Assembly: GCA_965229605.1 (NCBI GenBank)
Contig: OZ245892.1
Coordinates: 2,604,001-2,668,000, forward strand
Length of the DNA stretch: 64,000 nt
DNA from: G965229605 sp965229605
GTDB taxonomy: Bacteria; Pseudomonadota; Alphaproteobacteria; CBDDJK01
Direction of reading: 5' to 3'
The translations under genes and the position numbers were made by a program. Positions 18,353-26,656 of the stretch are shown piece by piece. How positions within the stretch are numbered: the stretch's first letter is position 1; every line of letters starts with the position of its first letter. The notes beneath the pieces are model-generated. The model had not been told where the DNA came from, did no database searches, and worked only from the letters and a program-made list of their open reading frames with translations.

Positions 18353-19657
18353 ATGTCACATGAAACCGATAAAAAACTGATTCTATCAGACCCCGAAACC
18401 GGCAAACAATGGGAACTGCCGGTGCTTAAAGGCTCTGTCGGACCAGATGTTCTCGATATCCGAAAACTCTACGCACAAAGCGGCTACTTCACCTATGATC
18501 CGGGGTTTACCTCTACGGCCTCGTGCGATTCGTCCCTGACTTATATTGACGGGGAAAAAGGCGAACTCATGCATCGCGGCTATACCATCGAAGAACTGGC
18601 CGAACATTGCTCCTATCTCGAAGTGGCCTATTTGCTCCTGCAAGGCGACCTGCCAACCCGGACGCAAAAAGACACCTTTGAATATACAATCTCGCGCCAT
18701 ACCATGCTGCACGAGCAACTCTCCTTCTTCTTTCGCGGCTTCCGGCGCGATGCTCACCCCATGGCCATCATGGTCGGAGTCGCCGGGGCTCTGTCCGCCT
18801 TTTATCACGACTCCCTCGATATAAACGACCCGCACCAGCGAATGGTCGCCTCCCACCGAATGGTCGCAAAAATGCCAACCATCGCTGCCTGGGCCTATAA
18901 ATTTTCAATCGGGCAACCCTTTGTCTACCCGCGCAACGATCTGTCCTATGTCGATAATTTCCTCAACATGACCTTCTCGGTCCCGGCAGAGGACTATGTC
19001 ATCTCGCCAGCCGTCTCGCGGGCAATGGAGCGAATCTTTATCCTCCATGCCGATCATGAACAAAATGCCTCGACCTCGACCGTGCGGCTGGCCGGTTCCT
19101 CCGGGGCAAACCCCTTCGCCTGTATCGCCGCAGGTATCTCCAGCCTGTGGGGACCCGCGCATGGCGGCGCCAATGAAGCCGTCCTCGAAATGCTCGGCGA
19201 AATCGGCGATACCGCCAATATCCCCGCCTTTATCGAACGCGCCAAAGACAAGGACGACCCCTTCCGCCTTATGGGATTTGGACACCGGGTCTACCGCAAC
19301 TATGACCCCCGCGCCGCCGTCCTCAAAAAAAGCTGCGATGAAGTGCTCGATGAACTCGGGGTCAGCGATCCCTTGCTCAAACTGGCGCGGGAACTCGAAA
19401 AAATTGCCCTCAATGATCCCTATTTCGTCGAACGCAAATTGTTCCCGAATGTCGACTTCTATTCCGGCATTATCCTCAAAGCTATCGGATTTCCAACCTC
19501 GATGTTTACCGTCCTCTTCTCGCTGGCCCGAACCGTCGGATGGGTGGCGCACTGGAACGAAATGATCACTGATCCCGGGCAAAAAATTGGACGACCCCGC
19601 CAGCTTTATCTCGGCCCAGCCCATCGCCCGCTGGTGCCGATTGATAAACGTACCTGA
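18353..19657 (+). CDS. gltA: Citrate synthase (type II, hexameric)
   Basis: 434 residues. Condenses oxaloacetate and acetyl-CoA. Active-site regions seen: LWGPAHGGANEAVLEML (His), FGHRVYRNYDPRAAVLKK (His) and NVDFYSGI (Asp). The N-terminal beta domain (DPETGKQWELPVLKGSVG) marks the Gram-negative type II enzyme. AAAGGAGAC lies 7 nt before ATG 18353. Its synonymous positions are strongly A/C-ending compared with aceA just upstream, a sharp change between two genes on the same strand. Confidence 0.96.
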   Translation: MSHETDKKLILSDPETGKQWELPVLKGSVGPDVLDIRKLYAQSGYFTYDPGFTSTASCDSSLTYIDGEKGELMHRGYTIEELAEHCSYLEVAYLLLQGDLPTRTQKDTFEYTISRHTMLHEQLSFFFRGFRRDAHPMAIMVGVAGALSAFYHDSLDINDPHQRMVASHRMVAKMPTIAAWAYKFSIGQPFVYPRNDLSYVDNFLNMTFSVPAEDYVISPAVSRAMERIFILHADHEQNASTSTVRLAGSSGANPFACIAAGISSLWGPAHGGANEAVLEMLGEIGDTANIPAFIERAKDKDDPFRLMGFGHRVYRNYDPRAAVLKKSCDEVLDELGVSDPLLKLARELEKIALNDPYFVERKLFPNVDFYSGIILKAIGFPTSMFTVLFSLARTVGWVAHWNEMITDPGQKIGRPRQLYLGPAHRPLVPIDKRT

Positions 19658-19691
19658 TTGACAAGCGCACAAGACTGAAAAACGGGCCAGC

Positions 19692-20525
19692 ATGTCTCGA
19701 ATCCTGTGGATTGCGTCCTACCCAAAGTCAGGAAATACATGGATGAGGGCTTTTCTGGCAAACCTTATTGCCAACCAGCCCGACCCGCTGCCGCTGGACA
19801 TGATCAGCAAATTCTGCCCGTCAGAGGTGCAGGTCGAATGGTATCGCCCCTTCTTGCAAGGACGCTCCCACCTTGATGTCCCGGAAGAAGAAATTATCCG
19901 TCTGCGCCCGGTTGTCCATCGCTCCATCATCGCAAAGAATAACAAGAATATTCCACTGAAAACCCATACCAGCTTTGGCATGATTGACGGGCAGCCCCTG
20001 ATTGAAGCTGAACTGGCACTGGCAGTGATTTATATTGTCCGTGACCCCCGCGATGTCGTTGTTTCCGGCGCGCATCATTTTGATCACGGGTTTGATGACC
20101 AGATCGGCTATATGATGGATCAGCACCGCCGCCTTGCGCAATCAGAAGGGCAGGTTCCCGAATTTGTCAGCGACTGGGCCAATCATGTGTCCTCCTGGAC
20201 GCAACTCTATCCGGGGCGCAAGATTATTGTCCGCTATGAAGATTTAAAGGCCAATCCGGTGGAAGAATTTGGCAAGATTGCCCGCACACTTGGAATCACG
20301 CAAAATAAAGCTCTGATTGAACGGGCCGTGGCTCATAGTGGGTTTAAAACCATGAAAAATCTTGAAGAAAAAGGCGGATTTACTGAAAAACCGGCCCAGA
20401 TATCGACTTTTTTCCGGGCCGGAAGCAGCGGCGACTGGCAAAAGCTGCTGAACCGGCGGCAAATCAAGACCATCGAACGATTTGCCAAAACCCAGATGCA
20501 GCAGTTCAACTATCCACGCGCATGA
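19692..20525 (+). CDS. Sulfotransferase domain protein
   Basis: 277 residues. PAPS-dependent sulfotransferases move sulfate to hydroxyl or amine groups. ILWIASYPKSGNTWMRAFL at residues 4-22 is the 5'-phosphosulfate loop. IYIVRDPRDVVVSGAHH near 112-128 is the 3'-phosphate motif. RYEDLKANP and the C-terminal FFRAGSSGDWQKLL complete the cytosolic-type fold. The acceptor is unknown. It overlaps ctaA by 4 nt (ATGA), so translation is probably coupled, although nothing about heme A synthesis calls for sulfation. Confidence 0.88.
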   Translation: MSRILWIASYPKSGNTWMRAFLANLIANQPDPLPLDMISKFCPSEVQVEWYRPFLQGRSHLDVPEEEIIRLRPVVHRSIIAKNNKNIPLKTHTSFGMIDGQPLIEAELALAVIYIVRDPRDVVVSGAHHFDHGFDDQIGYMMDQHRRLAQSEGQVPEFVSDWANHVSSWTQLYPGRKIIVRYEDLKANPVEEFGKIARTLGITQNKALIERAVAHSGFKTMKNLEEKGGFTEKPAQISTFFRAGSSGDWQKLLNRRQIKTIERFAKTQMQQFNYPRA

Positions 20526-21511
20526 GCATTTATCAGCAACAACGCCTCTGGCTCTTTTTGTCGGCCCTGCTGGTTGTCGGCATGATGGGGGTTGGCGCCG
20601 CAACCCGCCTGACCGATAGCGGCCTGTCTATGACCGAATGGCGACCCTTGATGGGGGCATTGCCGCCATTTACCCTGCATGAATGGCAGCGCGTGTTCGA
20701 CCTTTATCGGGAGACCTCTCAATATAAAATGATGAATCAGGGCATGAGCCTTGATGAATTTAAATTTATTTTCTGGTGGGAATATGGGCATCGGCTGCTG
20801 GGGCGGCTGGTCGGGCTGGTCTATGGCTTACCGCTTTTATTCTGGGCAATTCAGGGTCAGCTTCCGCGCGGACGTGCTATCCCCCTGTTCGGGCTGCTCT
20901 TTTTAGGCGGGCTGCAAGGGGTGATCGGCTGGTGGATGGTGGTCAGTGGCCTTGCCGAACGCACCGAAGTCAGCCCCTATCGCCTTGTCCTGCATCTGGG
21001 ACTGGCTTTTGTTATTCTGGGCGGGCTGGTCCATGAATATATCAAACTCCAGCATTCTGAACAGCCAGATATGCAGACCTCCCCGGATAAAATAATGCTG
21101 ATGCTGCCTTTGGCTGTCCTGATCACCGTTCTCGCCGGAGCCTTGACCGCTGGCAGCCGGGCCGGATTTCTCTATAACGACTGGCCGCTTATCGACGGGG
21201 CTTTCCTGCCCGCTACCCTTTCAGGACTCTGGCAAAGCGGCGACTGGTTTTCAGACCAACTGTCTATCCAGTTTACCCATCGAATGCTGGCCTATGGGCT
21301 GGGAGTGCTTTTTTTAATCGTCTGGCTGGTGCGCCGTGACTATGCCAGCGGGCTATTACTTCTTCTGGTCCTGCTGCAAATGGGGCTTGGCATCGCAACG
21401 CTGGTCAGCGTGGTATCTCTGCCGCTGGCGATTGCTCATCAGCTGCTGGCTGCCGGACTATTTGTCGCCAGCCTCGCTTTCGCTTTAAAGTCAAGATATG
21501 ACAAAGGATAG
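20522..21511 (+). CDS. ctaA: Heme A synthase (COX15/CtaA)
   Basis: 329 residues with eight predicted membrane helices. Oxidises the C8 methyl of heme O to make heme A for cytochrome c oxidase. GAATRLTDSGLSMTEWRPLMG near residue 27 is the family signature. His ligands lie in WWEYGHRLLGRLVG and FTHRMLAYGLGV. It uses the overlapping ATGA from the sulfotransferase and its end overlaps chaC by 14 nt. The proteobacterial two-half layout (helices 1-4, 5-8) is visible. Confidence 0.94.
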   Translation: MSIYQQQRLWLFLSALLVVGMMGVGAATRLTDSGLSMTEWRPLMGALPPFTLHEWQRVFDLYRETSQYKMMNQGMSLDEFKFIFWWEYGHRLLGRLVGLVYGLPLLFWAIQGQLPRGRAIPLFGLLFLGGLQGVIGWWMVVSGLAERTEVSPYRLVLHLGLAFVILGGLVHEYIKLQHSEQPDMQTSPDKIMLMLPLAVLITVLAGALTAGSRAGFLYNDWPLIDGAFLPATLSGLWQSGDWFSDQLSIQFTHRMLAYGLGVLFLIVWLVRRDYASGLLLLLVLLQMGLGIATLVSVVSLPLAIAHQLLAAGLFVASLAFALKSRYDKG

Positions 21512-22199
21512 AGGCTCCAGCCTTTATGGACGCGACGAAATCCGCAAAGGACTCTTTCAGGACCTGGCTGCCGAAGCCGAAAAAACCGGGGCCTTGACGC
21601 CTTTAAGCACCGATGAACGCGCACAATCGCTGGCCGCTTTCATGGATAAACGACCAGATGAAGCCCGTTCTGTCTGGGTCTTCGGCTATGGGTCCCTGAT
21701 CTGGAATCCGGCTTTTCACTATACCGACCGCCAGCCGATGACGGTTCATGGCTATCACCGGTCCTTTTGCCTCAGCGCGCCCGTTGGTCGGGGTACGCCC
21801 GAAAACCCTGGCCTGTTGCTTGGGCTGGATCGCGGCGGCAGCTGCAAAGGCATCGGGCTTTGCGTGCCCGAAGATTCCTTGATGGAGGAACTGACCATCC
21901 TCTGGTCGCGCGAAATGATGGGCGGAAGCTATCGGCCCTGTTGGGCGCAGGCCAAAACAGACAACGGCACCAGAGTTCCGGTGATCGCTTTTGTCATTCG
22001 CCGCGAAGGTGAACGCTACTACAAAAGCCGTGACTATACTGAAATGGCCGAAAAAATCGTCAATGCCAAAGGCACACTCGGCCCCTGTTCAGACTATGTG
22101 TTCCGCACCGAAGCCGCGCTACAGTCCTATGAAATCTCTGACCCCGTGGTCGCCCGCATGGCCAATGAAGTGCGCCAGCTTTTGAAAAAGCCCGCCTGA
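21498..22199 (+). CDS. chaC: Gamma-glutamylcyclotransferase, ChaC family
   Basis: 233 residues. ChaC enzymes cleave glutathione to 5-oxoproline and Cys-Gly. WVFGYGSLIWNPAF near residue 55 is the substrate-binding YGSL loop. RSFCLSAPVGRGTPENPGLLLGLD and the later LWSREMMGGSY holding the catalytic Glu fit the family. It overlaps ctaA by 14 nt and shares one base (TGATG) with pgpA. The gamma-glutamyltransferase homologue at 24720 is a second glutathione-related gene nearby. Confidence 0.92.
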   Translation: MTKDRGSSLYGRDEIRKGLFQDLAAEAEKTGALTPLSTDERAQSLAAFMDKRPDEARSVWVFGYGSLIWNPAFHYTDRQPMTVHGYHRSFCLSAPVGRGTPENPGLLLGLDRGGSCKGIGLCVPEDSLMEELTILWSREMMGGSYRPCWAQAKTDNGTRVPVIAFVIRREGERYYKSRDYTEMAEKIVNAKGTLGPCSDYVFRTEAALQSYEISDPVVARMANEVRQLLKKPA

Positions 22200-22693
22200 T
22201 GCTCTTTCGGCGGGCCGGTCATGCGATTGCAACCTTGGGCGGGCTGGGACATAGTCCGGTTGCGCCCGGAACATTGGGCAGTCTGGCAGCTTTGCCCATG
22301 GCCTGGCTTATTGATATTCTTTCAGAAAAATCAGGCGGGCTGCCATTATTGGCGATTGCTATTTGCTGTGTGATCCCGCTTGGCTGGTGGGCCGCTAACC
22401 AGCACCAGAAAGCCACTGGGCAACATGATTCCAGCTCTGTGATTATTGATGAAGTCGCCGGACAATGGATCGCCTTATTGTTCTTGCCAACCCATATTCT
22501 GTCTTATGCGTCGGCATTCCTGCTTTTTCGGCTGTTTGATATCTGGAAGCCCGGCCCGGTCGGCTGGGCTGATCGGCAGATCAAAGGCGGGCTTGGCGTG
22601 ATGCTGGATGATATACTGGCTGGCCTTATGGCCTTGGTGATTCTTTATCCGCTGTTCCAGGTTTTTTCACCCGACAAAATCAGCTTTTTTTAG
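22199..22693 (+). CDS. pgpA: Phosphatidylglycerophosphatase A
   Basis: 164 residues, the expected size. Dephosphorylates PG-phosphate in phospholipid synthesis at the inner membrane. LGHSPVAPGTLGSLAALP is the N-terminal motif. HDSSSVIIDEVAGQWIALL carries the conserved Asp/Glu, and RLFDIWKPGPVGWADRQIKGG the second site with IMLDD-like VMLDDILAG. Start ATG overlaps the chaC stop. Its 3' end overlaps the convergent carboxypeptidase gene by 14 nt. Confidence 0.92.
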   Translation: MLFRRAGHAIATLGGLGHSPVAPGTLGSLAALPMAWLIDILSEKSGGLPLLAIAICCVIPLGWWAANQHQKATGQHDSSSVIIDEVAGQWIALLFLPTHILSYASAFLLFRLFDIWKPGPVGWADRQIKGGLGVMLDDILAGLMALVILYPLFQVFSPDKISFF

Positions 22694-24170
22694 GCGCAAT
22701 CACAAAACAGGCCAGTTTTTTCTGCTTAAGCTGATTGCAGCCTTTTTTGGCCTCTTTTGATCCAAAACCAACCAGCCGGGCCTTGTAAAGCCGACCACTC
22801 TTTTCAACGATATAGGGCTGTTGCTCATCATTCAGGCGGCGGCTGGCCAACTGTGCGGCTTTGGTGGCCTGGGCCTTGGTGCGAAAAGCCCCGACCTGTA
22901 CTTTCCACCCCTGGTTAGGGGACTCTTTTACTTCTGCAGCAACTTCAGGAGAACGCGGGGCCTGTTGATGAAAGCGCAAGGCATTGATCTGCGCTACACT
23001 CTTCGGGTCAATGTCACCATTCGCAGACAGGCTGGTCAAAAGCTTATTCAACACGGCCAGATCGGATTGCCGTGTCGCCGGAAACGGATTGTCGCCAAGT
23101 GTCATGTTTGCGGCGGGCGCAATCGCTGAAAGAACCGCCGGAGTCAGAGCCGCCAGATTGGGATCAGCCTTAAAGGCTGCCAGAAGGGCCTGCTGGTTGG
23201 AAGATGAAGCCAGCGCACTTACCATTTGTGCAATTTCTGGCTGAATGATCGGCTGTTGGCCTGTCGTCGCCACCTGCGTAAAGTCCCCACGCAGCGCATT
23301 CTCGCGAACTGGTGCTTTACGCGCAATCGCAGCAAATTTCGTCCGGGTGCCGGATTTGGCTTTGGCAAAACTTTTATCAAGGATTTTGCGCATATGGCGG
23401 TCTCTGCTTTTGCCGGTTTTCCCGCCGAAAACAACGCCAATCAGGCGACGGCCCTCACGCTCGACACTGGCAACCAGATTAAAGCCACTGGCCCGGATAT
23501 AACCAGTCTTGATGCCGTCCGTGCCTTTATACTGCCCAAGTAATCCATTGTGGTTTTTGTATTTTTTGCCACCATAAGAAAAATTCTTGCGTGAAAAATA
23601 ATGATAATAATGCGGAAAATCTTCAGAAATACGCTGCCCCAAAATGGCCATATCATGGGCAGTTGAAAGTTGCGCGCGATTGGGAAGGCCGCTGGCATTG
23701 GCAAAATTGGTGCGGGTCATCCCCAGCTTATGGGCTCTTTTGGTCATTTTGCGGGCAAATTTTATCTCGGTCCCGCCCAGATGCTCGGCCAGCGCAGTCG
23801 CCGCATCATTGGCCGATTTGGTGACAAGGGCCAAAATAGCATGTTCAAGCTTGATGGTTGATCCGCGCTTGAGCCCCAGCTTGCTTGGTGGCTGGCCTGC
23901 GGCCCGTTTTGAAACCTTGATCCGGTCCCCCAGCTTGACCTTGCCCTGATCCAGGGCCTCAAACGTCATATAGAGAGTCATGATCTTGGTCAGCGAGGCT
24001 GGATAATTGCGCGTGTGCTGATTGATCGAATAAAGAACATCGCCTGTTTCAGTATCAACCACATAGGCCGCATATTTCGCCTGGGCCGGTGTGCTCACCA
24101 GCCAAAAGCTCAGCAGAACTCCAAAAAGAGCCCCGAAAAGAACCGTTTTTATGCGCATCAGCTTCTGCAT
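22680..24170 (-). CDS. D-alanyl-D-alanine carboxypeptidase with C-terminal SPOR domain
   Basis: 496 residues (start 24170, or ATG 24158 at MRIKTV). Periplasmic low-molecular-weight PBP that trims the peptidoglycan pentapeptide. A signal peptide ends at TPAQA near residue 31. The catalytic triplet motifs are YPASLTKIM (SxxK), KSANDAA (SxN) and GTDGIKTGYI (KTG). After an Ala-rich linker the last 80 residues (GWKVQVGAFRTKAQATKAAQ to ARLVGFGSKEAKKGC) are a SPOR domain that binds denuded glycan at division sites. This PBP5-SPOR combination is common in Alphaproteobacteria. Confidence 0.93.
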   Translation of the reverse strand: MQKLMRIKTVLFGALFGVLLSFWLVSTPAQAKYAAYVVDTETGDVLYSINQHTRNYPASLTKIMTLYMTFEALDQGKVKLGDRIKVSKRAAGQPPSKLGLKRGSTIKLEHAILALVTKSANDAATALAEHLGGTEIKFARKMTKRAHKLGMTRTNFANASGLPNRAQLSTAHDMAILGQRISEDFPHYYHYFSRKNFSYGGKKYKNHNGLLGQYKGTDGIKTGYIRASGFNLVASVEREGRRLIGVVFGGKTGKSRDRHMRKILDKSFAKAKSGTRTKFAAIARKAPVRENALRGDFTQVATTGQQPIIQPEIAQMVSALASSSNQQALLAAFKADPNLAALTPAVLSAIAPAANMTLGDNPFPATRQSDLAVLNKLLTSLSANGDIDPKSVAQINALRFHQQAPRSPEVAAEVKESPNQGWKVQVGAFRTKAQATKAAQLASRRLNDEQQPYIVEKSGRLYKARLVGFGSKEAKKGCNQLKQKKLACFVIAPKKS

Positions 24171-24207
24171 TTGCCTGCCATTTGGTCGTTTTATGAAAAA
24201 GCCCCGT

Positions 24208-24241
24208 GCTTTGCCCTTTGGCTTTGCCCTTTAGCTTTGCC
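24208..24241. repeat. 13-bp tandem repeat, about 2.6 copies
   Basis: GCTTTGCCCTTTG (24208-24220), GCTTTGCCCTTTA (24221-24233) and GCTTTGCC (24234-24241) lie just upstream of the carboxypeptidase start. The rest of this 297-bp gap is AT-rich and shows nothing further that I can name; it should hold promoters for the carboxypeptidase and the small membrane protein. Confidence 0.8.
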
Positions 24242-24467
24242 TACGCGCCTTGCACAGTGCATTTTTCACAGGCGATTAAGTATTCACAAGTAAAAATAAA
24301 CAACTTGCATAATAAATATCACCAAATACTGCTTTTTACTTATAGAGCAAATTGGCTTGACCTGTCCAGCAAAAATTATTATGTAAAATGATGTGGATTT
24401 GCACTAGCCTTGCGTTCCATGCTTGCCGTTGACAATTAAGGTCTGGTGACTTACCGTAGGAATGTGA

Positions 24468-24698
24468 ATGGTGATGATCACAGAAAGGCGCATGAATATG
24501 ATGGTTACAGAAGTCTATGATGCTTTGATTGCTGCTGGTGCGCCGGAAGAGAAAGCACGATCAGCAGCTTCTGCATTAGCCAACTATGAAGGCCGGTTTG
24601 TCAGGATCGAAACCGAGCTTGCGATGATAAAATGGATCGTCAGCGGGGTTGGCGTTGGCGTGGCCCTTCTTGTTATCAGATCCTTCCTCCCCGTATAA
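24468..24698 (+). CDS. Small coiled-coil/membrane protein, CCDC90-like tail
   Basis: 76 residues (start 24468, or ATG 24492 or 24495 at MMVTEVYD). An amphipathic helix (MVTEVYDALIAAGAPEEKA) is followed by FVRIETELAMIKWIVSGVGVGVALLVIRSF, a short coiled coil leading into one C-terminal membrane helix. That layout resembles small bacterial relatives of DUF1640/CCDC90 proteins. Function unknown. It stands alone between two minus-strand genes, with no clear SD for the first ATG. A 35-residue protein at 30539 shares the tail design. Confidence 0.6.
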   Translation: MVMITERRMNMMVTEVYDALIAAGAPEEKARSAASALANYEGRFVRIETELAMIKWIVSGVGVGVALLVIRSFLPV

Positions 24699-24719
24699 AA
24701 ACCGGTTATCAAATAGGGG

Positions 24720-26324
24720 CTAGTTTACCCGCAAACTAAGGCCCAGACTTTGCGGGGTCTGCTCAAGGGCGCAAGCCGCCAGTGCCGATGAATTGCCGCC
24801 TTCGGAACCGCCAATCCCTCCCGGACAATCAGCAAAAGCCGGTTTGCCACCCGGTCCCGGGAAAAGAACTGGAAAATCATGCTGATCAAGATTGTCTATC
24901 GCGGTTGGCAATGCGGTATCTCCCAGCAGAACATCGGCAATAACCGACAGGCCAGCTTGCGGGGTGGAGCCAAGGCCACTGCTGATCATGCGCAGGCGGC
25001 GGTTGGCCCGGGTTAAAATAATTGCGGGAGCGTCAAGGGCCTGAATATGATCCGGTTGCGCGATGGAGGCCAGCGATATTCCGGCGGTTGGAATATAGGC
25101 CCCGCCAAAAGGCTGCAATAGCCCGAGCGAGCAGGCAATCGCCTGTCCACGCTCATCAAGAGCCATCAGGCTGCTGCTGGCAAGCCGGACAGTTCCCGGG
25201 TTATTACCCGCTGTTTGATCTTCTTCTGATAGAACCAGCGGAGCCAGATTTTCTTGATAATAGGAGGTCCCGACCAACCGGCTTTCTGCGACAAGATTGT
25301 CAAGCGGCTGCGTCTGCCATTGCTCAACTCCTGCCAGCACCCGCTGCCAGGCCTGTTTGATCAGGGCCGGCCGATTTTCAGGGTCGGCATCTTCATAGCG
25401 GTCCTCTGCCAGCAAATCCTGCCAGGCCTGGAGTTGCATTATCCCCATGCGGGAGGGATGGCGCACGGTATGATAATCAAGAGAATCAAAATTGATGGCA
25501 AGGCTTGGCGTCCATTGCGGGCGCAGGCCATTCCATGCGGTTTCCCAGTCACTGCGCCGCACCCGCACGCCGCTTTGCGGGACAAGGGCGAACATCTGAT
25601 CGCGCACCCGTGGATGGAGAAAGGCAATGCCGCCGCGCAGGCGAAGGTTTTGCAGCGTGCGGGCAAGAGCGGGTTGTTTCCAGAAATTGCCTTCGGCCAG
25701 CGGGGTGCCGTTGCTGGTGGTGATCAGGGGGCGGGCTGAGTGCCCCGGTTCCATCAGCGTTATTTCAGAGGCAAAGGCCCGGCTGACTTTATAGCCGTCA
25801 CGGGCCAGCCGTTCGGCGGGCAGAAGCACGCGTCGCCAGTCAACAGACCCGTAGCGTCCGTGCAAAGCGGCAAGTCCGGCGGGCAGGGCTGGCGGCAAAA
25901 GGTAAATCTGCTGCTGGTTGCGGTTGGTTGCGGGTGCGGCTGGGGGGATAAAGGTCAGGATATCGACATTTCCGGTTTCCGGGTCAGAGGCCAGACAAAC
26001 TCCGGCAGCCCCAAGCCCGACGCTGGAGGGACGGGTGACCGCAAGGCCAAAGCCCATGGCGGTGATAGCATCTGCGGCATTTCCGCCCGCAGCAAGGATG
26101 GATTGACCGATCAAGGCGGCATTGGGTTCATCGGCAATGACGCCGCCTTTAAAATTCTGGGGATATTGTTCGGCGGTGCGGGGCTGAAGTGACTCGCAAG
26201 CTCCCAGACTTAACGATAAAAAGGCCAGCACGAAAAAGAGGCGCAGGGCACCTGATGGAGAATGATGGACAAGACTCCTGTTTTTTCTATTTTCGGTTTT
26301 GCGCTTGGTGATCATTTTTGCCAT
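24720..26324 (-). CDS. Gamma-glutamyltransferase homologue, predicted lipoprotein
   Basis: 534 residues. The N-terminus ends in LSLSLGACESL, a lipobox with Cys near residue 43, so it is probably anchored to the membrane on the periplasmic side. GGVIADEPNAALIGQSILAAGGNAADAITAMGF is the large-subunit start of the GGT fold. The small-subunit start, normally a Thr nucleophile in (T)THxSVVDxxGNAV, reads here as ASSSLMALDERGQAIACSLG. The Thr seems replaced by Ser or lost. GIGGSEGGNSSALAACAL near the C-terminus is also unusual. It may be a divergent or inactive GGT. Start ATG 26324. Confidence 0.75.
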   Translation of the reverse strand: MAKMITKRKTENRKNRSLVHHSPSGALRLFFVLAFLSLSLGACESLQPRTAEQYPQNFKGGVIADEPNAALIGQSILAAGGNAADAITAMGFGLAVTRPSSVGLGAAGVCLASDPETGNVDILTFIPPAAPATNRNQQQIYLLPPALPAGLAALHGRYGSVDWRRVLLPAERLARDGYKVSRAFASEITLMEPGHSARPLITTSNGTPLAEGNFWKQPALARTLQNLRLRGGIAFLHPRVRDQMFALVPQSGVRVRRSDWETAWNGLRPQWTPSLAINFDSLDYHTVRHPSRMGIMQLQAWQDLLAEDRYEDADPENRPALIKQAWQRVLAGVEQWQTQPLDNLVAESRLVGTSYYQENLAPLVLSEEDQTAGNNPGTVRLASSSLMALDERGQAIACSLGLLQPFGGAYIPTAGISLASIAQPDHIQALDAPAIILTRANRRLRMISSGLGSTPQAGLSVIADVLLGDTALPTAIDNLDQHDFPVLFPGPGGKPAFADCPGGIGGSEGGNSSALAACALEQTPQSLGLSLRVN

Positions 26325-26379
26325 ACATAATCTGGTTATTAGAAAAATATCTCTAACGAGAGCCTTATGATATCATATT

Positions 26380-26656
26380 CTAGGGTCAGGACCCATAAAA
26401 TTCATCCATTCTGTTGGTCAAGAAAGGTAAAGATACAATGAAAACAAGCGAAAGCATAGTCATATCTACGGTGAGCTTGTTTGAAGCCGTAGATTTGCCT
26501 TTATTGACCAACCTTGTAAAGGCGCGGCAAATTTTTGCATCTGAACTTTCAAACCGCTTGCGATTAGCGATGGCTAGTCGCTGCGCGCTTTTCAAGCCCA
26601 TCTATCAAAAATTTGACACGCGCAGAACGGATGAATCTTATGGGTCCTGACCCTAG
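26380..26656. mobile_element. MITE-like element with 34-bp terminal inverted repeats
   Basis: The left end begins CTAGGGTCAGGACCCATAA at 26380. The reverse complement from 26656 begins with the same 19 bases. Over 34 bases the two ends match at 32. Each end carries the palindrome GGGTC-AG-GACCC. The outermost TA inside CTAG could be a TA target duplication, as for IS630/Tc1-type elements. The 277-bp interior has open frames on both strands (71 and 78 codons) ending symmetrically in the repeats, with no transposase similarity. I treat it as a non-autonomous element. Its right end supplies the start region of the M48 protease gene. Confidence 0.75.

Noticed and set aside
26386..26650. 71- and 78-codon frames inside the inverted-repeat element
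   Set aside because: Both end in the terminal repeats and show no family similarity or transposase motif. Open frames on both strands are expected from the symmetry.
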